Counted from the stretch's first letter, positions 24,193 to 34,154 are shown. The stretch is DNA of 64,000 nt from Flavobacterium chungbukense (GCF_020805785.1 NZ_JAJGZV010000005.1:62001-126000); one strand, 5' to 3'. Numbers and translations: made by a program. Notes: generated by a model not told the origin, from the sequence alone.

Positions 24193-25980
24193 TTATTTTG
24201 AATCGTTAGAAAAAAGTTTTACTAGACTTTTAACGTCAATATTACATAATTGTTGTAGCTGTTCTACTGTTCCATGTTCAATAAATTCGTCTGGAACACC
24301 TAAAATTTCAATATTGTTTTTGAAATTATTAGATGCTGCAAACTCTAAAACAGCACTTCCAAAACCACCTTTTTTAACACCATCTTCAATTGTTATTATT
24401 CTTTCAAAGTTGGTAAAAATATGGTTTAGTGTATTGATGTCTAATGGTTTAATAAAGCTAAAGTTATAATGTGCAATTTCGTTAGAATTGGTTGATTCTT
24501 TAAGAGCTGCTATAACATTATTTCCAATCGTTCCGGCCGACAGAACAGCAATTTTCGTACCATCTTTTAAACATTTTGCAGAACCGATTTCAGTTTTTTC
24601 ATAATGTCCGAAATTTGCTACTTCCCAATTTGAAACAACGCCACGTCCTCTAGGATAACGAATCGCAATTGGATGCTCTAATCCTAATTGGGCGGTGTAC
24701 AAAATGTTTTGAAGTTCAATTTCGTTAAGCGGTGCATAAATCATCATATTTGGAATCGAACGAAGATAAGCGATGTCAAAAACACCGTGATGCGTTGCGC
24801 CATCTTCGCCAACTAATCCTGCGCGGTCCAAACAAAAAATTACAGGTAAATTTTGCAATGCCACGTCATGAATAACCTGATCGTAGGCACGCTGTAAAAA
24901 AGTCGAATAAATATTGCAATACACAATCATGCCTTGAGTCGCCATTCCTGCGGCTAGCGTTACGGCATGCTGTTCGGCAATTCCCACATCAAAAGCGCGA
25001 TCGGGGAGTTCATCCATCATAAATTTTAAAGAACTTCCAGAAGGCATTGCAGGCGTAATTCCGATTATTTTTTCATTCTTTTTGGCCAAATCTAAAATCG
25101 TTAAACCAAAAACATCCTGATATTTAGGCGGAAGATTTTCTTCAGATTTTAAATGAATTTCTCCAGTTGAAGCATCAAATTTTCCAGGCGCATGATATTT
25201 CACCTGATTTTCTTCTGCCTGTTGCAGACCTTTTCCTTTTGTAGTAACAATATGAAGGAATTTTGGACCTCTTATCTTTTTTAAACGATTTAATTCTTTG
25301 ATTAATTTAGGAAGATCATGACCGTCAATAGGTCCAGAATAATCAAAATTCAAAGATTTAATCATGTTATTCTGTCTCGGATTTTTTCCGTTTTTAACCG
25401 AAGTAAGGTATTTTTTTAAAGCACCTACACTCGGATCGATTCCGATTGCATTGTCATTCAAAATAACTAAAATATTGGCATCGGTAACTCCGGCGTGATT
25501 TAAACCTTCAAAAGCCATTCCGCTCGCAATAGAAGCATCGCCAATTACGGCAATATGTTCTTTTTCGAAATCGCCTTTTAATTTAGAAGCAATCGCCATT
25601 CCTAAAGCGGCAGAAATAGAAGTAGAAGAATGCCCAACGCCAAAAGTATCGTATACACTTTCGCTTCTTTTAGGGAAACCAGAAATGCCGTTTATTTGAC
25701 GGTTCGTATCGAAGTTTTCTCTTCTTTCAGTCAGGATTTTATGACCGTAAGCTTGGTGGCCAACATCCCAAACCAATAAATCTTCTGGAGTATTAAAAAT
25801 ATAATGCAGAGCAATAGTAAGTTCTATAACGCCGAGACTCGCACCCAAATGCCCTTCTTTTACGGAAACCACATCAATAATAAACTGACGTAATTCCTGA
25901 GCAACTTGAGTAAGCTGTTCTTCGCTTAAAAGACGTAAATCGGCAGGGTTATATATTTTTGAGAGTAAATCGCTTTTCAT
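24193..25980 (-). CDS. dxs: 1-deoxy-D-xylulose-5-phosphate synthase
   Basis: Dxs joins pyruvate and glyceraldehyde-3-phosphate in a thiamine-diphosphate-dependent reaction, the entry step of the MEP isoprenoid pathway. The protein is 595 residues, somewhat shorter than the usual 620-640. N-terminal landmarks are VKEGHLGASLGVIELTIALH and DVGHQAYGHKILTGRR-like sequence; the cofactor motif reads GDASIASGMAFEGLNHAG, with G147-D148-A149 where the family usually has GDG. Later parts include GIAEQHAVTLAAGMA and DRAGLVGEDGATHHGVFD. The ATG at 25980 (MKSDLLSK) is chosen over TTG at 25998. A TAAATTTG box lies about 16 bases upstream. Confidence 0.94.
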   Translation of the reverse strand: MKSDLLSKIYNPADLRLLSEEQLTQVAQELRQFIIDVVSVKEGHLGASLGVIELTIALHYIFNTPEDLLVWDVGHQAYGHKILTERRENFDTNRQINGISGFPKRSESVYDTFGVGHSSTSISAALGMAIASKLKGDFEKEHIAVIGDASIASGMAFEGLNHAGVTDANILVILNDNAIGIDPSVGALKKYLTSVKNGKNPRQNNMIKSLNFDYSGPIDGHDLPKLIKELNRLKKIRGPKFLHIVTTKGKGLQQAEENQVKYHAPGKFDASTGEIHLKSEENLPPKYQDVFGLTILDLAKKNEKIIGITPAMPSGSSLKFMMDELPDRAFDVGIAEQHAVTLAAGMATQGMIVYCNIYSTFLQRAYDQVIHDVALQNLPVIFCLDRAGLVGEDGATHHGVFDIAYLRSIPNMMIYAPLNEIELQNILYTAQLGLEHPIAIRYPRGRGVVSNWEVANFGHYEKTEIGSAKCLKDGTKIAVLSAGTIGNNVIAALKESTNSNEIAHYNFSFIKPLDINTLNHIFTNFERIITIEDGVKKGGFGSAVLEFAASNNFKNNIEILGVPDEFIEHGTVEQLQQLCNIDVKSLVKLFSNDSK

Positions 25981-25995
25981 TATTAAGGTAAAAAG

Positions 25996-26003
25996 CAAAT
26001 TTA
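25996..26003 (-). promoter_or_regulatory. candidate -7 box of dxs
   Basis: On the minus strand TAAATTTG matches TANNTTTG and lies 15 bases before the dxs ATG. No TTG was seen at the expected -33 distance. Confidence 0.5.
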
Positions 26004-26034
26004 CGGTTTTAAATTTAAATTTTATTATTGAAGT

Positions 26035-26952
26035 CTATTGTAATACAATTGGTAAAGAATATAGTCTTCGAGCTTTTTTACCATTAATTTCTCCTGGTTG
26101 CCATTTCGGACATAAACTAAAAACCCTAGCAATTTCTTTCTCAGTAACATCATCAATAGCTGGTTCAGATCGGAGGTAAGTGACAGATCCATTTCTTTCT
26201 ACTACAAAAGAGAGTCGGATTTTTAGATTTGCACTTTCTGAATTTTCGGTTTTTTTAAATTCTTTTTCGATAAAGTTGTAGAATTGTTCAATTCCGCCAG
26301 GAAATTCTGCGTTTGTTTCAATAGCAATTCCCCCATTATAAACAACATCTTCATTCTGAGAATCATTTTTCTTCTCTGATTTTGTTGAAGAGGGCTTAGA
26401 AGAATTTTTGTTTTTTGTTTTTTGATCTTCTAAAATTACTTCACCACTGATTCTATTTGTATTTTTTTCAGAATTTGTAATGTTATCATGCTCTTTGGAA
26501 GGCGGAGGTGGCGGAGGCGGAACATCACACGTAGAATCATTTTTGTGAATTTTAGCTTTTCCAATAGGACTATCAATTTTGGGCGGATCATCTGTAATTT
26601 CAACTTTTTCAATCTTTTGTTTAGTTCCATCTTTTCTTTGGCAACTAAACAGCGTTGTCCCCATTGCTACAAACAAAGCCAGCAAGAATATTTTTCGATA
26701 ATGAGTTTGTGAATACAAAACGCGATTAGGAATTTGAATGGTAATGGTGTCTAATTGTGATTTTTTGAATCTTCCACAGATTTTTTCATTTTTATTTTGA
26801 ATAAAAAAGTGCTGAATTTCTTCTGGAAGCATCGACGTAAAATCAATAACCGTTTTAGAACAGCTCAAACAAAAACGGCCATTTTCATTTGGCTTCATTG
26901 TGTTCCAGTCTTCGTGGCAAGGTTCGGGAATACTGATTTTATGCTTTTTCAT
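26035..26952 (-). CDS. membrane protein with four-cysteine N-terminal domain and TonB-like C-terminus (copy B)
   Basis: The 305-residue protein has three parts. Residues 1-62 are cytoplasmic by prediction and carry C12, C28, C31 and C59 within a conserved pattern (PEPCHEDWNTMKP, GRFCLSCSKTVIDF, KICGRF) that looks like a zinc-ribbon-type site. Residues about 88-103 form one membrane segment. A linker with seven consecutive prolines and Lys/Ser-rich sequence leads to residues about 215-305, which resemble the TonB C-terminal domain (AEFPGGIEQFYNFIEKEF, LSFVVERNGSVTYLRSEPA, CPKWQPGEINGKKARRLYSLPI). It is the downstream member of a tandem pair with no gap between the genes. A TonB-like energy or signal transducer is plausible; no ExbB/ExbD genes adjoin. 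Confidence 0.75.
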   Translation of the reverse strand: MKKHKISIPEPCHEDWNTMKPNENGRFCLSCSKTVIDFTSMLPEEIQHFFIQNKNEKICGRFKKSQLDTITIQIPNRVLYSQTHYRKIFLLALFVAMGTTLFSCQRKDGTKQKIEKVEITDDPPKIDSPIGKAKIHKNDSTCDVPPPPPPPSKEHDNITNSEKNTNRISGEVILEDQKTKNKNSSKPSSTKSEKKNDSQNEDVVYNGGIAIETNAEFPGGIEQFYNFIEKEFKKTENSESANLKIRLSFVVERNGSVTYLRSEPAIDDVTEKEIARVFSLCPKWQPGEINGKKARRLYSLPIVLQ

Positions 26953-27780
26953 TTATTTAATTCTAATAGGTAAAACATAAGTTGATCTGACAATACGGTT
27001 TTTCAGTTTTCCGGGAATCCAATTTGGAGCTATTTTTAAAACTCTAATAGCTTCTTCTCCTATTTCTTTCGGCGTATTTTTAACGATGTTGAAATTACTC
27101 AGACTACCATCTTTTTCGATAACAAATATAATAAAACCTCTCCCTCTAAATTCTTCTGCTGTCTTTGGAGTAAGATAATTTTGGGTAAAAAAAGCATTAA
27201 ACTTTTTCATTCCATTTTCTGGAACAGGTGGAACATCTAAATCTGTTGAATGGTATATAATGTCATACCTGAAATTTCCTGTTTCAATAGGATTCGGAGG
27301 TAGCAAGGCGCCTACTACAAATCTTTCTTCAGGTTGTTTATATTTTGTTTTTTTAGATTCGATCTGATGGCCGTAACATGAAGGCGGAACTTCATCTTCA
27401 TCTTGATCTGCATTGTCTACAATTTCAATTTTATCAATCTTGGTTTTGTTTCCCCCTTTATCTGAGCAACTAAACAAAGTCGATCCCATAGCAATAAATA
27501 AAGCCAACAAAAACATTTTATGATAATTGGTTTGAGTATATATAACCCGACTTGGAATTTGAATTGTAATGGTGTCTAATTGCGATTTTCTAAACCTCCC
27601 GCAAATTTGCTCATTTTGATTTTGAATGAAAAAATGCTGAATTTCTTCCGGCAACATTGAAGAAAAATCTATAACTGTTTTAGAACAACTCATACAAAAA
27701 CGACCATTATCCTTAGGAGTCATTTTGTCCCAGTTTTCTCGGCAAGGTTCCGGAATAATCAATTTGTATTTTTGTTCCAT
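26953..27780 (-). CDS. membrane protein with four-cysteine N-terminal domain and TonB-like C-terminus (copy A)
   Basis: The 275-residue paralogue of the next gene. The N-terminal domain is highly similar, with C13, C29, C32 and C60 in PEPCRENWDKMTP, GRFCMSCSKTVIDF and QICGRF, then the same LDTITIQIPSRV linker and one membrane segment at about residues 89-104. The periplasmic linker differs strongly and lacks the proline run. The C-terminal part (FNAFFTQNYLTPKTAEEFRGRGFIIFVIEKDGSLSNF, then PNWIPGKLKNRIV) again resembles TonB. The start is the ATG at 27780; the TTG two codons upstream is less likely. The stop abuts the next ATG exactly, so the two are translated from one message. Confidence 0.74.
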   Translation of the reverse strand: MEQKYKLIIPEPCRENWDKMTPKDNGRFCMSCSKTVIDFSSMLPEEIQHFFIQNQNEQICGRFRKSQLDTITIQIPSRVIYTQTNYHKMFLLALFIAMGSTLFSCSDKGGNKTKIDKIEIVDNADQDEDEVPPSCYGHQIESKKTKYKQPEERFVVGALLPPNPIETGNFRYDIIYHSTDLDVPPVPENGMKKFNAFFTQNYLTPKTAEEFRGRGFIIFVIEKDGSLSNFNIVKNTPKEIGEEAIRVLKIAPNWIPGKLKNRIVRSTYVLPIRIK

Positions 27781-27828
27781 ATTCAAATTTCAAAATTTAA
27801 ATGTAATAAAAAATACATTCTAAAATCC

Positions 27829-27836
27829 TATTTTTG
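27829..27836 (+). promoter_or_regulatory. -7 box of tadA, implying a very short or no leader
   Basis: TATTTTTG ends 5 bases before the tadA ATG at 27842. If it is the -7 element, transcription starts at or next to the start codon. Confidence 0.6.
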
Positions 27837-27841
27837 CAACT

Positions 27842-28285
27842 ATGATAAATCCTTTCACAGACGAGTATTTTATGAAAAAAGCTTTGCAGGAGGCTGAAAT
27901 GGCTTTTGAAAAAGGCGAAATTCCTGTTGGAGCTGTAATTGTCGTTGCAGATAAAGTAATTGCAAGAAGTCATAATTTAACCGAGTTGCTAAATGATGTT
28001 ACCGCTCATGCAGAGATGCAGTCGATAACTGCAGCCGCCAATTTCTTGGGCGGAAAATATTTAAAAGATTGTACACTTTATGTAACGCTCGAACCTTGTC
28101 AAATGTGCGCAGGCGCTTTGTATTGGAGTCAAATTTCTAAAATCGTTTTTGGCGCACGCGACGAACAACGTGGTTTTTTAAATATGGGAACAAAATTGCA
28201 CCCGAAAACTACTGTGATCTCTGGTGTAATGGCAAATGAAGCGGCAGATTTAATGAAACGTTTTTTTATTGAAAGACGTAAATAA
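27842..28285 (+). CDS. tadA: tRNA adenosine(34) deaminase TadA-type nucleoside deaminase
   Basis: The 147-residue zinc deaminase has the cytidine-deaminase-superfamily motifs HAEMQSI (zinc ligand and catalytic glutamate) and PCQMCAGAL (two cysteine ligands). Length, the opening FMKKALQEAEMAFEKGEIPVGAVIV and the ending TadA-like helices fit the enzyme that converts adenosine 34 of tRNA-Arg(ACG) to inosine. A role as guanine or other base deaminase is possible because these families overlap. It is divergent from the TonB-like pair and has a promoter box almost against its start. Confidence 0.88.
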   Translation: MINPFTDEYFMKKALQEAEMAFEKGEIPVGAVIVVADKVIARSHNLTELLNDVTAHAEMQSITAAANFLGGKYLKDCTLYVTLEPCQMCAGALYWSQISKIVFGARDEQRGFLNMGTKLHPKTTVISGVMANEAADLMKRFFIERRK

Positions 28286-28475
28286 GTTTCCAAAACTCCC
28301 TTATAGTAATTTGTTAGCTTGAACAAACGTTAAATAATAAAATTAAAGAATTTTCTTCTTAAATAAGCCAAAAAATAATTTACTTTTATCTTGATTTAAT
28401 TTGTATTTTGCTGTAAGGCTTTTGACAGCAAAACGTATTAATTTTTCATTTGTTAACCAATTAACTCTAGATAAA

Positions 28476-31400
28476 GTGAAAGTAAAAGGTTTAGTTCTCG
28501 TATTTTTTGTGTTTTTTATTTTTCAATCCTGCGGCAGAAAATCAGCAGCAGATTTCAACTCCGATTTTTCATTATTTAAAGATTACATAACCAGTTTTAC
28601 TGGCGGAATCGTTTCTTCGGATTCAGATATTCGCGTGGTTTTGGCTTTCGATAAAAACGATTGGAAACCCAATCAGGAATTAGACAATGATTTGTTTGAT
28701 ATTTCGCCAAGCGTGAGCGGAAAAGTAGTTGCACTTTCTACTAATACAATCGCTTTTATTCCAGAGAAAAAACTAAAACCAGGTACAGAATATCAGGTTA
28801 CTTTAAACTTAGATAAACTGACTGCAATTCCGAAAGAAAAAGAAAAGGAATTGTCTAAATTTAATTTTACAGTTAAAACCGTAAAACAGGATTTTACCAT
28901 AAATACGGCCGATATACAATCGTATAGCAAAGAATGTCAATATTTGAACTGCGTTTTAAAAACGGCAGATAATATTGATTTGGAAACCGCAAAAAAGCTT
29001 GTTGAAGCCAAACACAATGGAAATAATCTTAAAATTAAATTTGAGAAAACAAACGGTCCTGCAAAAGAATTTCGTTTTATAATTGATAGCATTCAGCGTC
29101 AGTCAGAAGCAACAAATTTGGAAATTATTTATGACGGAAGCGATTTTGATATTGATCAAAAAGGACAAATTGATTTTCCTGTTACAAGTATTAATGAATT
29201 CAAAATTATTAAAGTTGAAGTTCCAGATGGAAACAATCAACAGGTTTTAATCAATTTTTCTGAGCCTTTAGAAAAAGGTCAGGATTTTGCCGGATTGGTT
29301 TCTATTCAGAATACCAATAATTTGAAGTTTTCAACCCAAGGGAATTTATTGAAAGTATATTTTACAAATCAGAATGCGACCAAAAAAGAAGATTCTGCAC
29401 CCGCTGTAGTTGAAGAACCTGTTGCTGTTGCTGTAGATTCTGCTGCGGTTGTAGTCGATTCATCGGCAGTTGCAGTTGATACAACAGCCGTAGAAAATAT
29501 AGTTGCAGTTGTTCCAGATGAAGAACCTGAACAAGTAATAACCGGTGAATTGCTACTGGAAGTTTTTCAGGGAATTGAAAGCCAATACGGTAAAAAATTA
29601 GAAGCAAATTATTCAGAAAAAATTTCTTTTGATCAAATAAAACCAAGCGTTCGTTTTATTAAAAATGGTACAATCCTGCCAAGTTCAAATAACCTAAAAC
29701 TAAATTTTGAAGCTGTAAATTTAAGTGCCGTTGATGTAAAAGTGTATAAAATTTATAAAAACAATATTTTACAGTTTCTTCAATATAATGAATTAAATGG
29801 AGGACAAAACCTCAAAAAAGTTGCGCAGCCAATAGCCAAAACTACTTTAAATTTGAGAGAAAGTACGCTTGTAAATCTAACAAAATGGAATACTTATGCT
29901 TTAGATTTATCTAAAATTATTAAACCTGAACCTGGAGCGATTTATAGAGTTGAATTTGAATATAAAAAGAAATATTCACTTTACAAATGTGAAACATCAG
30001 ATGATAATGAAACCGAAAGTGAGGAAGAAGAGGTTGATGAAAATGATGTAAACTACAGTGGTAACTCTTATGATGATTATTATTACGATGATTATGAGTG
30101 GAGAGAAAGCCAAGATCCGTGTTCGGGTTCGTATTATTATAATGCAAAAATTGCCACTAATATTTTAGCTACAGATTTGGGTGTCATTGCAAAAAGAGGA
30201 GAAAACAAATCGTATCTATTTGCGGTAAACAATATTGTTACAACAGAACCTGTTTCGAATGCTAGAGTAGATTTGTATAATTTTCAACAGCAAAAATTAG
30301 CGACACAAGCCACAAGCAGTGAGGGAATTGCCTCTTTTCAATTGGATAAGTTTGCTTATTTTGCGATTGTTACTCTGGGAGATCAGTCTACTTATGTGAA
30401 ATTGGATGACGGACTTTCATTGTCTGTAAGTAATTTTGATGTTGCTGGTGAGACTTTGCAAAAAGGTCTGAAAGGATTTATTTATGGAGAAAGAGGCGTT
30501 TGGCGCCCTGGAGATAATCTGTATTTATCATTTATTTTGAATGATGCGGCAAATAAACTTCCGAAATCGCATCCTATAAAATTTAGGTTGAATGATCCGA
30601 ATGGTAAGACAGTTTATCAAACAGTTCAAAAAACGAATGATTTAAACCATTATGCTTTTACAGTGCCAACTAATCCAGATGCACCAACAGGAAATTGGGA
30701 AGCAATGGTAAGCGTTGGTGGGGCTAAGTTTTATAAAAGCATTAAAATTGAAACAATTAAGCCAAATCGTTTAAAAATCAAAAATACGTTTAGCAGGAAA
30801 ACGCTATCAGCATCTTATCCAAATACAGACAATCTTGAAGTAACATGGCTACATGGTGCGATTGCTAAAAATTTGAATGTAGAAATGCAGGCTAAATTCT
30901 CTCAGCAAGCCACCACTTTTAAAGGTTATGAAAAATTTACTTTTGATGATGTGGTGCGCCAATTTAGTACAGAAGAAATTAATATATTCTCAGGTAAATT
31001 AAATGAAAATGGAAAAGCTTCGGTAAACATTCAGCCAAGATTACAAGGTCAGGCGCCAGGAATGCTTCGCGCTTCATTCATTACAAAAGTATATGAAGAG
31101 GGTGGAGATTTTAGCACTGATGTTATGTCAACAACATATTCTCCTTATAAAACGTATGTTGGACTTAAAACACCTGAATTGAACAAGTATAGTATGCTTG
31201 AAACCAGAACCAATAATCGTTTTGAAGTCATAACTGTTGATGAAAATGGCAGACCAAAAGCAGTTCGAAATCTTGAAGTAAGAATTTATAAAGTAGACTG
31301 GAGATGGTGGTGGGATTCGTCAAGTGATAATTTGTCGAATTATAATTCATCGAATGCAACAACGTCTTATAAATCATTAATGATTAATACTGATGCAAGC

Positions 31401-34154
31401 GGAAGAGGAAGTTTCCAATTTGCTTTGACCGATGAAGAATGGGGGCGTTATTTGGTTCGTGTTGAAGATCCGCAAGATGGTCACGCAACTTCTTTAACGG
31501 TAAATATCGACTGGCCAATCTGGTCCGGAAAAACGCGTAATAGAGATGCTTCTACGGCCAATATGTTAGTGTTTTCTACCGATAAGAAAAACTATGCTGT
31601 TGGAGAAAAAGCGCAAATTTCTTTCCCGTCAAGCGAAGGAGGAAGAGCGTTAATTTCAATTGAAAACGGATCTAGAGTAGTAAAAACGATTTGGGCAGAA
31701 ACTAAAAAGGGAGAAACAAAAGTTGAGGTTCCAATTACTGGTGAAATGGCACCAAACGTATATTTTAATATTACTTTGTTACAACCTCATGCTTCGACCA
31801 AAAACGATTCGCCAATTCGTATGTACGGAATTGTTCCTATTGAAGTCGTGGATAAAAATACTATTCTGGCACCGACTCTTAATATGCCAGATGTGCTAAA
31901 ACCTGAGCAAGCGTTTACTGTTAAAGTAGGCGAAAAATCAGGAAAAGAAATGACGTATACAATCGCAGTTGTAGATGAGGGACTTTTAGATTTAACACGT
32001 TTTAAAACACCAAACGCTTGGGATAGTTTCTATGTTCGTGAAGCTTTAGGCGTAAAAACTTGGGATATTTATGATGATGTAATTGGAGCTTATGGAGGAA
32101 AAATAAATCAAATTTTTAGTATTGGTGGAGATCAGGATTTAGGTGGCGGAAAAGCTAAAAAGGCCAATCGTTTTAAACCTGTTGTATTGTATTACGGGCC
32201 ATTTAAATTAGGAAAAGGGGAAACGAAATCACATCAATTAAAATTGCCAAAATATATTGGTTCGGTAAGAACTATGGTTGTGGCTGGAGATGCGAATACG
32301 AGTGCTTACGGAAGTGTCGAAAAAGCAACACCAGTCAAAAGTCCGTTGATGGTTTTGGCATCTTTGCCAAGAAAAATTTCGCCTTCAGAAAAAGTAACAC
32401 TTCCAGTAACGGTTTTTGCAACTGAAAATAAAATTAAAAATGTTTCGATTCAGGTAAAAACCAGCAACGGATTGAAAGTTATGGGAAGTGCAGTCCAAAG
32501 ATTGAATTTTGCGCAGCCCGATGAAAAAATGGCTTATTTTAATTTGGTTGTGGGCGCTGCAACAGGAATTGCAAAAGTTCAGGTAATCGCAACATCTGGA
32601 AGTGAGAAATCAGTTTATGATGTTGAAATTGATATGACAAATCCAAACCCGGTTACGAGTACTTTCACAGATGTGGTTTTAACGCCAAATAGTTCTAAAA
32701 CAATTTCGTGGAAAACATTTGGTATTGCCGGAAGTAACAAAGCAAGATTGGAAGTTTCGTCGATGCCATCAATGAATCTGAACGGAAGATTACAATTCTT
32801 AATTCAATATCCGCATGGTTGTGTCGAGCAAACCACATCATCTGTTTTTCCTCAATTGTATTTAGGAGATGTAGCTGATATTGATAGTAAACGAAAAGAT
32901 CTGATCCAGAAAAATATTGTAGCCGGAATTGCAAGATTAGGAAATTTCCAATTGTCAAATGGTGGAATGCCTTATTGGCAAGGAAATGCAATTGCAGACG
33001 ATTGGGGAACCTCTTACGCTGGACATTTCTTAATTGAAGCAGAGAAAAAAGGATATGTTTTACCAATTAATTTCAAATCGAAATGGCTTTCTTATCAGCA
33101 GAAAGAAGCGAAACAATGGCGTTTTGAACCAAAATATGGAAATGATTTAGCACAGGCTTATCGTCTGTATACATTAGCTTTATCTGGAAATGCCGATTTA
33201 TCAGCTATGAATAGATTGCGCGAAACAAAAGGTATTTCTAATGAAAGTATGCTTCGTTTGGCAGCGGCTTATGTTTTAGCGGGACAAAAATCTGCTGGGC
33301 AAAGTTTGTTCTTGAAAACTAGCATTGATGGAAGCTCAGATGGTTATAGCTATTACTATTATGGCTCAAGTGAAAGAAACAGAGCAATGGCGTTAGAGAC
33401 CATGTTACTTTTAGATCAGAAGCAAAAAGCATTTGTGACAGCAACTAAATTAGCTAAAGAAATGTCTGCAAATCAATGGATGAGTACGCAGACAACAGCT
33501 TACTGTTTATATGCGATGTCTAAATTTGCTGTTAGCAACGGTCCAAAAGGAATCAATATTCAGTTTAGTAAAAACGGAAAAGGTGAGACAATAAACACAA
33601 GTAAATCGGTTGCAGATCGTAGTTTGTCTGTTGCTTCTGGATCAAATAGTATTACACTGAAAAACAATAAAGCCAATACGGTTTATGTTCGAGTATTGAA
33701 TACTGGAATATTACCAATTGGAGAAGAAAATGCAATTCAGAGCGATGTTACAGCTTCTATTGTTTTCAAAAATAGAAAAGGAAGTATAATCAATGTTTCA
33801 AGGATCAATCAAGGAACCGAATTTGTTGCTGAAGTTACCATTAAAAACCAAAGAGGAGAAAGTATTCAAAATGTGGCGTTATCTCAAATTTTACCTTCTG
33901 GTTTTGAAATTGTAAATACACGTTTTACCGATTACGGAGACGCTGTAAACAACATTGCTGATTATATTGATATCCGTGATGATAGAACGAATTTCTATTT
34001 TGGAATGAAAGCAAGAGAAACAAAAGTTTTCCGAATTCTGCTAAATGCATCGTACTTAGGAAATTATTATTTACCAGGATTACAATGCGAAGCGATGTAC
34101 GACAATACATTCCTGGCAAGAACAAAAGGTTTCTGGGTTGAGGTGGTAAAATAA
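28476..34154 (+). CDS. bacterial alpha-2-macroglobulin family lipoprotein
   Basis: At 1,892 residues this is a large periplasmic lipoprotein: the signal MKVKGLVLVFFVFFIFQSC ends in a lipobox. Bacterial alpha-2-macroglobulins trap proteases in the periplasm. The thioester motif is present as GCVEQ with the cysteine at about residue 1449, in the sequence YPHGCVEQTTSS. MG-type repeats, the WRPGDNLYLSF segment and the late thioester-domain helices follow family order. Two low-complexity inserts stand out: an Ala/Val/Asp-rich stretch at about 307-355 and an acidic/Tyr-rich stretch at about 508-545. I chose the GTG at 28476 since it starts the signal peptide; an upstream TTG at 28401 would add 25 residues without signal character. 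The PBP1C gene follows, the same pairing as yfhM-pbpC in enterobacteria. Confidence 0.92.
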   Translation: MKVKGLVLVFFVFFIFQSCGRKSAADFNSDFSLFKDYITSFTGGIVSSDSDIRVVLAFDKNDWKPNQELDNDLFDISPSVSGKVVALSTNTIAFIPEKKLKPGTEYQVTLNLDKLTAIPKEKEKELSKFNFTVKTVKQDFTINTADIQSYSKECQYLNCVLKTADNIDLETAKKLVEAKHNGNNLKIKFEKTNGPAKEFRFIIDSIQRQSEATNLEIIYDGSDFDIDQKGQIDFPVTSINEFKIIKVEVPDGNNQQVLINFSEPLEKGQDFAGLVSIQNTNNLKFSTQGNLLKVYFTNQNATKKEDSAPAVVEEPVAVAVDSAAVVVDSSAVAVDTTAVENIVAVVPDEEPEQVITGELLLEVFQGIESQYGKKLEANYSEKISFDQIKPSVRFIKNGTILPSSNNLKLNFEAVNLSAVDVKVYKIYKNNILQFLQYNELNGGQNLKKVAQPIAKTTLNLRESTLVNLTKWNTYALDLSKIIKPEPGAIYRVEFEYKKKYSLYKCETSDDNETESEEEEVDENDVNYSGNSYDDYYYDDYEWRESQDPCSGSYYYNAKIATNILATDLGVIAKRGENKSYLFAVNNIVTTEPVSNARVDLYNFQQQKLATQATSSEGIASFQLDKFAYFAIVTLGDQSTYVKLDDGLSLSVSNFDVAGETLQKGLKGFIYGERGVWRPGDNLYLSFILNDAANKLPKSHPIKFRLNDPNGKTVYQTVQKTNDLNHYAFTVPTNPDAPTGNWEAMVSVGGAKFYKSIKIETIKPNRLKIKNTFSRKTLSASYPNTDNLEVTWLHGAIAKNLNVEMQAKFSQQATTFKGYEKFTFDDVVRQFSTEEINIFSGKLNENGKASVNIQPRLQGQAPGMLRASFITKVYEEGGDFSTDVMSTTYSPYKTYVGLKTPELNKYSMLETRTNNRFEVITVDENGRPKAVRNLEVRIYKVDWRWWWDSSSDNLSNYNSSNATTSYKSLMINTDASGRGSFQFALTDEEWGRYLVRVEDPQDGHATSLTVNIDWPIWSGKTRNRDASTANMLVFSTDKKNYAVGEKAQISFPSSEGGRALISIENGSRVVKTIWAETKKGETKVEVPITGEMAPNVYFNITLLQPHASTKNDSPIRMYGIVPIEVVDKNTILAPTLNMPDVLKPEQAFTVKVGEKSGKEMTYTIAVVDEGLLDLTRFKTPNAWDSFYVREALGVKTWDIYDDVIGAYGGKINQIFSIGGDQDLGGGKAKKANRFKPVVLYYGPFKLGKGETKSHQLKLPKYIGSVRTMVVAGDANTSAYGSVEKATPVKSPLMVLASLPRKISPSEKVTLPVTVFATENKIKNVSIQVKTSNGLKVMGSAVQRLNFAQPDEKMAYFNLVVGAATGIAKVQVIATSGSEKSVYDVEIDMTNPNPVTSTFTDVVLTPNSSKTISWKTFGIAGSNKARLEVSSMPSMNLNGRLQFLIQYPHGCVEQTTSSVFPQLYLGDVADIDSKRKDLIQKNIVAGIARLGNFQLSNGGMPYWQGNAIADDWGTSYAGHFLIEAEKKGYVLPINFKSKWLSYQQKEAKQWRFEPKYGNDLAQAYRLYTLALSGNADLSAMNRLRETKGISNESMLRLAAAYVLAGQKSAGQSLFLKTSIDGSSDGYSYYYYGSSERNRAMALETMLLLDQKQKAFVTATKLAKEMSANQWMSTQTTAYCLYAMSKFAVSNGPKGINIQFSKNGKGETINTSKSVADRSLSVASGSNSITLKNNKANTVYVRVLNTGILPIGEENAIQSDVTASIVFKNRKGSIINVSRINQGTEFVAEVTIKNQRGESIQNVALSQILPSGFEIVNTRFTDYGDAVNNIADYIDIRDDRTNFYFGMKARETKVFRILLNASYLGNYYLPGLQCEAMYDNTFLARTKGFWVEVVK

